64,000 nucleotides of DNA, from contig ML210232.1 in assembly GCA_004369085.1 (NCBI GenBank), forward strand, positions 56,543 to 120,542, in the 5' to 3' direction. A program made the position numbers and the translations under genes. The notes under the pieces were generated by a model. That model was not told the origin of the DNA, ran no database searches, and saw only the letters and a list, made by a program, of their open reading frames with translations. Numbering within the stretch: position 1 is the stretch's first letter; every line of letters begins with the position of its first letter. The DNA comes from Coprinopsis marcescibilis (lineage: Eukaryota > Basidiomycota > Agaricomycetes > Agaricales > Psathyrellaceae). Positions 56,952-64,000 of this stretch are shown here, one piece after another.

Positions 56952-58940
56952 ATGTCGGCCCACATTCTCAGCGAGAACGTGAGTTTCTCTTCCTTGCAAT
57001 ACTGAGGTACAGATACTAACTGCAAGCACCAGGCAACGGAAGAAAGAGCCGAAAATGCGCGTCTTTCATCGTTCGTTGGAGCCTTGGCTTTGGGCGATTT
57101 GGTGAAATCGACGTTGGGGCCAAAGGGCATGAATAAGATTCTGCAATCTGGATCAACAGGCGAAATCAATGTGACGAACGACGGCGCAACCATATTGAAG
57201 GCGATCCAGCTCGATAACGCTGCGGCGAAGATCTTGGTCAACATCTCCAAGGTTCAGGACGATGAGGTCGGAGATGGCACGACCAGTGTCACTGTCCTGT
57301 CGGCTGAGCTGCTGAGAGAGGCTGAGCGGCTGATCCAGCAAAGGATCCATCCTCAAACCATCGCAGAGGGTTACAGAATAGCCAGCCGAGCTGCCCTGAA
57401 AGCCCTGGAAGAAGCTGCTGTTGACAATCGGTAAGTACGAGAAGAACGTTCTTGGAGCGATTGGGACTGACAGTGATGCAGAGACAATCCAGAAAAGTTC
57501 AGAGAAGATTTGTTCAATATCGCAAGGACAACCCTGTCCTCGAAAGTCCTGTCTCAGGACAAGGAATATTTCGCAAACTTGGCTGTAGATGCTGTTCTCA
57601 GACTCAAGGTAAGTGCCGTTCATGATGGAGATCTATACAGTCTCTGATGCTATCTAGGGCTCCGTGGATTTGGAGCACATTCAAATCATCAAAAAGGTTG
57701 GCGGAAAGCTGACCGACTCGTATCTGGACGAGGGTTTCATCCTGGATAAAAGCATCGCTGTCAACTCGCCAAAACGATTGGAAAATGCAAAGATTCTCAT
57801 TGCGAATACATGTGCGTACATAGTCGTCATTTCCTGGGTCTGAGCTCATCTTTCCTCCAGCCATGGATACTGACAAGATCAAGATTTTCGGCGCACGGGT
57901 CAAGGTCGATGGAACTGGAAAGCTGGCAGAGCTTGAAAGAGCAGAGAAGGTGAGATCTACTGGGATTCAGTGGAAGTCTCTGATCATACTATTAAACTAT
58001 TCCAGGAAAAAATGAAAGCGAAGGTTGAAGCTATCGCATCGCACGGCATCAACGTCTTCGTCAACAGGCAGCTAATCTACAACTATCCCGAATCTTTATT
58101 GGCCGATAAAGGAATCATGGTCATCGAGCACGCAGACTTTGAGGGTGTCGAGAGACTATCGCTTGTGACTGGCGGCGAGATCGCAAGTACATTCGATCGG
58201 CCCGACCTCGTGAAGCTCGGTCGTTGCGAGTTGATTGAGGAGATCATGATTGGAGAGGACAAGGTTGGTTACGCTTGTTTTCATGCGTCCCAAGCGCATC
58301 ACTGATTCGTTGCTTGCAGCTCATCAAGTTCTCCGGTGTTGCTGCCGGTGAAGCCTGTACCGTGGTTTTGCGCGGATCAACGAACCAGATGGTCGACGAA
58401 GCTGAACGGTCATTACATGATGCTCTTTCGGTACTTTCGCAAACTGTGAAAGAAACCAGGACTGTGCTTGGCGGTGGATGTGCTGAGATGCTTATGAGCT
58501 GTGCTGTGGAGGAAGCGGCCAGGGGTGTGAAGGGCAAGAAGGCTCTTGCTGTGGAATCGTTCGGCAAGGCCCTGCGACAGATACCCACTATTCTTTCCGA
58601 CAATGCCGGTTTCGACAGCTCAGAACTTGTTTCGCGTTTAAGGGCCGCTCACTACGAGGGCAAGAAGGATTCTGGACTAGGTATGAATCTATTCTTTGTC
58701 TTTATCATTCTGTCTGACATGTATTTAGATATGGATAACGGAGATATTGCCTCCATGAGGGACATCGGCGTGACAGAGAGCTACAAATTGAAGAGACAAG
58801 TTGTTCTCAGTGCAACAGAAGCTGCTGAGATGATTATTCGGTGAGATTGCTATCACTTGTTGATCGTCCAATGCTAACCCCTCGCTGCTAGGGTTGATAA
58901 CATCCTTCGTGCAGCGCCTCGTAAACGTGAAGCAGTATAA
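56952..58940 (+). CDS. CCT2: T-complex protein 1 subunit beta (CCT2), cytosolic chaperonin
   Basis: Model join(56952..56978,57033..57430,57482..57608,57658..57811,57861..57949,58006..58263,58320..58680,58729..58840,58892..58940), 524 aa, all phases close, length as expected (~525). It is one of eight subunits of the TRiC/CCT ring that folds actin, tubulin and other cytosolic proteins with [23 protein letters not shown] is diagnostic of the beta subunit; [16 protein letters not shown] and [10 protein letters not shown] are the ATP-binding motifs, and [20 protein letters not shown] the catalytic [25 protein letters not shown] and [16 protein letters not shown] follow. The C-terminus is [16 protein letters not shown]. 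Confidence 0.97.
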
Positions 58941-59260
58941 TTCTGACAATAAATGTAAACTACAGTGCGACCTATTCAACAGCTTTTTGCTATCATGGAG
59001 TTATGCGATGCCTCAACAACGAGATTCAGATCAAGAACCAGGAAAGGCCACGTGATTCGTGAACAACTCTTGATGACGACCATCACTCGGAAACTCACAT
59101 TTTGTCTCTTCAAGCAGTACCAGGGTTCACACCCTTCGCTTACCTTTCTCCTCAATGAAACCTGCCAAGGTAGGAGATTAATGTTGTATTCACGATCGAG
59201 ACTTACATTATTTTGCCAGAATGCTAAGATAGGGACGCCTGCGAGCAAGGGATCCACAGA
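58941..59260. other. intergenic region
   Basis: 3' flank of CCT2 and 5' region of NLR3. The first exon of NLR3 should lie here, by analogy with the 7-31 nt first exons of its paralogues. Confidence 0.45.
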
Positions 59261-61469
59261 ATGGCAACCAGGTATTGCTGTGAAAAGCGCCTCAATCGCA
59301 AGTTCTAACCCGTTCTGTAGGTGCTGGTATCCTAGAAGCAGCAAACAATGTAACGCTGCAGGGGAACGTTCAAGCGATAGGCAGAGATCTCAACACATAC
59401 TATGTTCACAATTATGCGCCTGGTTGGTTGGCTAAATACTCGCTCTTTATATGTTGCTGATATTTACCCAGGGGATCCGATGGCCATCCTTCGCAATCAG
59501 TGTGAAATTGAAGCAACTCAAGACTCCGAGATGGCGGCGTATGCCCCCAGGTGCAAACCGGGGACGCGATTGAACGTTCTGGGAGAAATCATGGGATGGG
59601 TCCACGGGAATCGTAACGCCTATCCTGGACTTACGACTACATCCCTTCTGTGGCTTTCTGGGCCTGCCGGCGGGGGTAAGACCTGCATCCAAAGAGAGGT
59701 TGCGGAGCGCTGTAGGAAGGCCGGAAAGCTTGCTGCTTCCTACTTCTTTTCCAGCAGAGCCCCTGGTTTCCAACTCGACATATCCCGGCCATTCGTTGCC
59801 ACCATCGCGTTGCAGATTTGTTCGTCCATTCCCGGGCTCCTGGTCCCGATAAATCAGGCAATCGTCAAAGATCGCCACATCTTCGACAAGTCGCTTGAAT
59901 ACCAGTTCGAGCAACTCATCTCCCGCCCGTTGGACGCATATGTCGAATCATCCGAGGAAGGACCCAACTGGCTTGTTAGAAAGATGTTTTGCATCCCAGA
60001 GCCCGAGCCTCCACCAAAGCTGAAGGAGACGATCGACACAAAGGTCATTGTCGTCGACGGTCTGGACGAGTGTAGAGATCCAAGGGAACAGATTCGCATT
60101 ATCCGCCTGCTATGGTCCGCCATAACCAAATATTCGCTCCCCTTCAAAATCGTCATCGCAAGTCGACCAGAGTACGACATCCGATCCACCTTCAGCGATA
60201 AAGATATCGAAATATACACCCACCGCCTCCGATTGGAGGACTATGGGTGCGACACCGATATCGAAGATTACTTGACCGACACATTATTCGGCATCCGCAA
60301 CAAGCACCCATCCGGCTCGACAATCCCCGCTGGGTGGCCCAAACGAGAAGATATTCAACAGATCGTATTCAAAGCGTCTGGCCAATTTATCTACGCATCG
60401 ACCTTCCTCAACTTTGTTCAAAACCCGCGTCGCAACATCACGGAGACCTTTGCTTTTGCGATGCGATTCAATCATTCCCCTACCGGCCTCGAAAATCCGT
60501 ATTCTGAGTTGGACGCGCTCTACTCAGTCATCCTGGAGTCTGCGGTCACCAACAAAGACTTGATGCTTCGCCTCCTGCATGCCCTAGTCGTCCTCACACC
60601 GATCAGCTGCGAATACATTAACAAATCCGAGCTCACGACGGACGTCCTTGACGAACTATTCTTCTTGAACCCCGGGACGACAGCTGCCACCTTTTGCGAT
60701 TTACATTCAATTTTACAATTTGTTCAGAGGGTACCAGACCATGTATCCCTTATTCGATTTCATCATCGGAGCTTCGAGGACTACCTCATCGCCGAAATGC
60801 GATCTGGTAAGTTCTACCGACCGAAGACGAAAACTTACCGCGATTTGCTGATACTCTCCAACAACCACCTCACCAATTGGGTTTATGGAGACCCGGACAG
60901 CATTGATTACGAAATGACACTCTCCCATTGGATCTTAGACTGGACGACGTATGCGAACTATTTACTCCGTTACGACCCTAATGAGCTGGATGATGTCTCT
61001 GCAGACATCGTTCAACTTCCGGAGGCGACACTCAAATACAGTCTTAGAATGGATTGGGACTACAAAGAATTCTCCAGCACCACAGAGTCCCTGTTTGCGC
61101 GACAACGTACTATGCGAGCTGGTGTACATGGTCGATTGGTGCGGCACTCCACATCCTTTCTCAATTGTCCATAGTAGCTAATGAGCCGACTAGTGCAATC
61201 AGGAGGCGCGCGTGTGTAATCCGTTTTGCGAAACACTCACCAGGGTGTGCGGTATTATAGAACGTGTAGCGCGGAACGCTGATCTCCGGAGTGCCTTGCA
61301 CTGGCGAGATCGATATCACCCCACCCGTAGAGAAGCGCTTTACGAGCGTATCGATTACTTGATGACGCTCTCTGACGCTAAATGGGAGGCCTACCATACG
61401 GTGGATGCTGCATCATGGATTGAGGCCAATGTAAACTGGGCTTGTAGACCAGATGCCAGGGTGTATTAA
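59261..61469 (+). CDS. NLR-like NACHT protein 3
   Basis: Resolved exons: 59321-59422, 59472-61138, 61203-61469, with phases as in NLR1/2; the tiny first exon is not certain (ATG 59261 is close but out of phase). Exon 2 encodes GAGILEAANNVTLQGNVQAI GRDLNTYYVHNYAP. The main exon has TTSLLWLSGPAGGGKTCIQR (Walker A), KVIVVDGLDECRDPREQIRI (Walker B), KIVIASRPEYDIRSTFSDKD (sensor 1), ASGQFIYASTFLNFVQNPRR and IRFHHRSFEDYLIAEMRSGK. The last exon, EARVCNPFCETLTRVCGIIE, is longer than in its relatives and ends CRPDARVY. No stops inside, so probably functional. No WD40/ANK/TPR repeats. Confidence 0.82.
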
Positions 61470-61602
61470 TATGTCAACTGGATACATATTTAATGTTCCC
61501 CTGACACTTCTCATCATCTCCCGAGTTGTATTTTACAGAAAGTAACGAATGGGTTTTGATATTACTGGATAAAACAATAGCACAAAGTTGATCCACGCAT
61601 CC

Positions 61603-62996
61603 TCACCATTCGACGAGTAACTGAGTACCGTGGGCCTTCTGGACACGTCCCAGCCCCCACTGTATACCTTTCTCCGCTGCTATCCTGTCGTTTGCGGATA
61701 ACCTCCACATTCGCATGTCCATAACGATTTGCTTCAGTTCACTGAAATATGCAGTCGAAAGGACTCGCTCTAGGTCCCACAGATTCCAGTCTGCCCGTTT
61801 GACCGTCGTGAACCCCATTATCAGAAGCCGGAGTGTTTTCAATTTGCAGGGCGCCTTGATGCACTCGAAGATCGTGACGTTTGAGTCGAAGTCGTCGCTA
61901 TCTCTTGGGTAGACCGAGTGCCAGATTGCGATATTCTCGATTGGTCCGAGGACGCACAGTTCATGACCGTCTTGCCCTGTATTACCTATGTCAGCCAATG
62001 TTGATCCAGAAACTCGAATCATCACGCACTAGAGCCATAACTAGTGTCTATAAAAAAGGTGCGAAGGTTTGGTGCGAGCTGCAGTGCTGCTTTGGTAATA
62101 TGCCCACCAGTATGGACTGACGCCGAGGAGAGTCGCAGGGCTGTAAGGCTGGGGAAAAGCGAGGTCCCTTGGCTTCTGGCCAGGTTTCGCAGCAGGAATA
62201 TCTGGCTATCCATTCTCACCGTGTGCAACCGGTATTTGGGGACCTTATGTGTGTGGGGATGGTTGTGTTGCTTGGAGTGCTTAGGAAAAATGGTCGGGAC
62301 AGAGAGGACAGAGAGGTACTCCAAGGATGGTGAGACCCACTGGTTTGGATCGAGCCCAATGTTGATGTTGTTAACCGCAAGCCCTCGAAGGGATGGCGTG
62401 TTCATCAGCAAGTCGACTAATGCGTCTCGCACAGATGGATTGGAAAAGAATACATTATAAAGGATACCTCCGGCATTGTTGATGACAAGGTTTTCCAGTA
62501 CTTGATCCTCCCTTAGCATGTTGAGCAACGCAACGAGATTTGAACAATCCGATTGACGGAGCGTCTTGGATAGTGGGTGAGCCAGATACAAGGTCTTCAC
62601 CAACAGGATCAAGGATCGATTTCTTTGGAGAAGGAGAGTCAGGGCGTCAAGCCGAGCCGCGCTTCTCACTGTGATGGTGTGGAAAAGTCGACGTAGGAAG
62701 TGGTTTCTGAAGTAGCGGGATACACGCGAACATTTAAACGCCGTTTGCCGTGAAATCTTGACTGGAGAGGGGAAAGCAAACTGTTCCTCGAGATTCTCTT
62801 CAAGTCCTGGAAAGGCCTCATAGTCGAGTTGAATAAGGATGTTGGAGAAGATCTCTGGAGGGAATACTGGAGAAAGAGTCTTATTCTTATTCTTGTTGAA
62901 CTTGGCTGTTCCAAGGCCGAGCGGTTTGAAAAGGGAAGAAAGAAAAGGGATCTTAGGGAATCCTGGCATCACGAATACGATGCGCGGAGAAAGCAA
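61603..62996 (-). CDS. F-box-like protein
   Basis: Model complement(join(61603..61976,62030..62996)), 446 aa; the GTGCGT donor keeps the phase. The segment LSPVFPPEIFSNILIQLDYE (residues ~41-60) resembles the F-box core (LPPEIxxxIxxxL). The remainder, with LFHTITVRSAARLDALTLLL, VKTLYLAHPLSKTLRQSDCS, and LRTFFIDTSYGS, is the irregular leucine-rich layout common in large basidiomycete F-box families. Such proteins would bring substrates to SCF ubiquitin ligases via Skp1 (family knowledge; not shown here). The ATG could instead be at 62969 (MPGFPKIPF). Confidence 0.72.
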
Positions 62997-63600
62997 CGAA
63001 AACTGCTGTTGCCATACTTTCTCACGAAGTTCAGTACGGAATGCGTGTCATGTTTGTCTCTTGACGTCGACCCCGCCGTAAATCTAAGATATCCGTGATG
63101 TTAGTCGCAGGCCAACTTGGAGGAGCAAAATACGACTCAAGTGCCCATGAATCACGGCATAATGGATTGAATGTCGAATCAAGCACTCGGAGATTCAGGC
63201 GCTTTCAATTCGTCTTCATCCTTGTGAATAGACGCCCATGTGTAATGTTCCCATGCTATGTCAGAATTCGTTCCGCAAAGTATGGAGAAAAGGAACATAC
63301 TATCATTCATCAGTACTTCGTAATTCCTCACTGGTTCGTAATTCTCGATTTACACCTTCAATCCGGCCTTGCTGGCTTCAAGACTTGGTGTAATTGTACG
63401 GGTACATATTCTCTATAGAACTGTGCTTTTTCGCCCAGAAATACGCTGTTTCAACGAATCTACCTTTTAAAGAAATGTCACGCTTTGCCGACACACGGCA
63501 TAGCGGACATCTAATCCAATGATGCCAGCTTGTTTAACGGATCCCACCACCAAACGCATCGCTCTTGCGCCAGACGCAACGCATCGACCCTTCCGCTCCG
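62997..63600. other. intergenic region / left end of a transposon
   Basis: No gene. Terminal repeats of the following pogo-like element may lie here but cannot be defined because the right end is outside the window. Confidence 0.4.
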
Positions 63601-64000
63601 ATGCCAAAGGATGCAGCCAACAAGCAACGGTACTAAAGTCGTGCCTACCACGATTCAGGCTACGAAAATCGTATTTTGGCGGCTATTGAGGGCATACGGA
63701 GCAAGCAGTACAAAAACTCGAGGGTTGCCGCGGCGGCGCTGAACGTGAGTGTTATACATGACCACCCCCTTTAAAAGCTGACCTTATTACACAGGTCTCC
63801 TATTCAACGCTGAGGGAGCGTATCAATGGGAAACATCGAGCCCACGCCGAAGTTGCAGCACAACGTCGACTACTAGATCCTGAACAGGAGCAGGTCTTGA
63901 AGGATTGGGCAGAGCAGAAGGCAGAGAACGGCACTCCCATGGACAAACGGGACCTTCGTGGCTACGCCTCCCTAATTTCTGGACAACGTGCTGGCAAATG
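63601..64000 (+). pseudogene. pogo-like transposase N-terminus (Psq and CENP-B type HTH), in-frame stop, runs off the window
   Basis: An ATG at 63601 opens MPKDAANKQRY, then TAA at 63634 in frame, then YENRILAAIEGIRSKQYKNS and RVAAAALNV (Psq-type helix-turn-helix). After a GTGAGT intron (63745-63794) the chain continues SYSTLRERINGKHRAHAEVA and EQVLKDWAEQKAENGTPMDK, the CENP-B-type HTH, open to the window edge. These two domains precede the DDE nuclease in fungal pogo/Tc1-mariner relatives. The stop suggests an inactive copy, unless the true start lies elsewhere. Confidence 0.75.

Overview
The window looks like nuclear DNA of a mushroom-forming basidiomycete (Agaricomycetes). Genes on both strands are split by many short introns (about 45-75 nt, GT-AG, one GC-AG). 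Their contents fit that group: three multi-pass membrane proteins of the basidiomycete DUF6533 type, a CYP63-like P450, several NACHT/STAND (NLR-like) ATPases, and an Agaricomycete-type small protein kinase family. I found no rRNA, tRNA or CRISPR array.

Layout. 1-1809: two kinase pseudogene pieces facing each other, one carrying a nonautonomous DNA transposon. 2659-7002: two low-complexity nuclear-type proteins. 8002-10505: a membrane-anchored heparinase II/III-like lyase. 12456-13958: an alpha/beta hydrolase ending in the peroxisomal signal SKL. 14689-23930: a tandem array of three modules, each a short STAND ATPase on the + strand converging on a protein kinase on the - strand (A complete, B with a broken kinase, C degraded on both sides). 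25001-26351: a fourth STAND ATPase. 26467-29695: housekeeping pair mitochondrial malate dehydrogenase and cyclin C, divergent. 31137-32825: DUF6533 gene 1. 33349-35550: NLR-like gene 1 (frameshifted). 35900-38345: TAP-like serine hydrolase. 38739-40586: DUF6533 gene 2. 42070-44015: O-methyltransferase. 44483-47776: protein O-mannosyltransferase. 48474-50526: NLR-like gene 2. 51720-54278: P450. 54507-55987: DUF6533 gene 3. 56952-58940: CCT beta chaperonin subunit. 59261-61469: NLR-like gene 3. 61603-62996: F-box-like protein. 63601-64000: start of a pogo-like transposase with an in-frame stop.

The most interesting material is the immunity-like part. Two kinds of STAND ATPase occur. The short ones (A, B; 427-450 aa) stop soon after the nucleotide-binding core, lack the usual sensor arginine and are each paired tail-to-tail with a kinase gene. 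The longer ones (NLR1-3, about 600 aa) share a separately encoded N-terminal segment with the pattern GAxN..(8-10)..VGRD, a NACHT core, an HKSxEDYL-type motif, and a separately encoded C-terminal exon with conserved cysteines; no WD40, ANK or TPR repeats are visible. STAND D has the long-type N-terminus on a short-type body. I could follow exon phases by hand for kinase A, STAND A/B/D, NLR2, malate dehydrogenase, cyclin C, CCT2, the TAP-like hydrolase, the lyase and the F-box gene, and they close without error; other models are given as spans.
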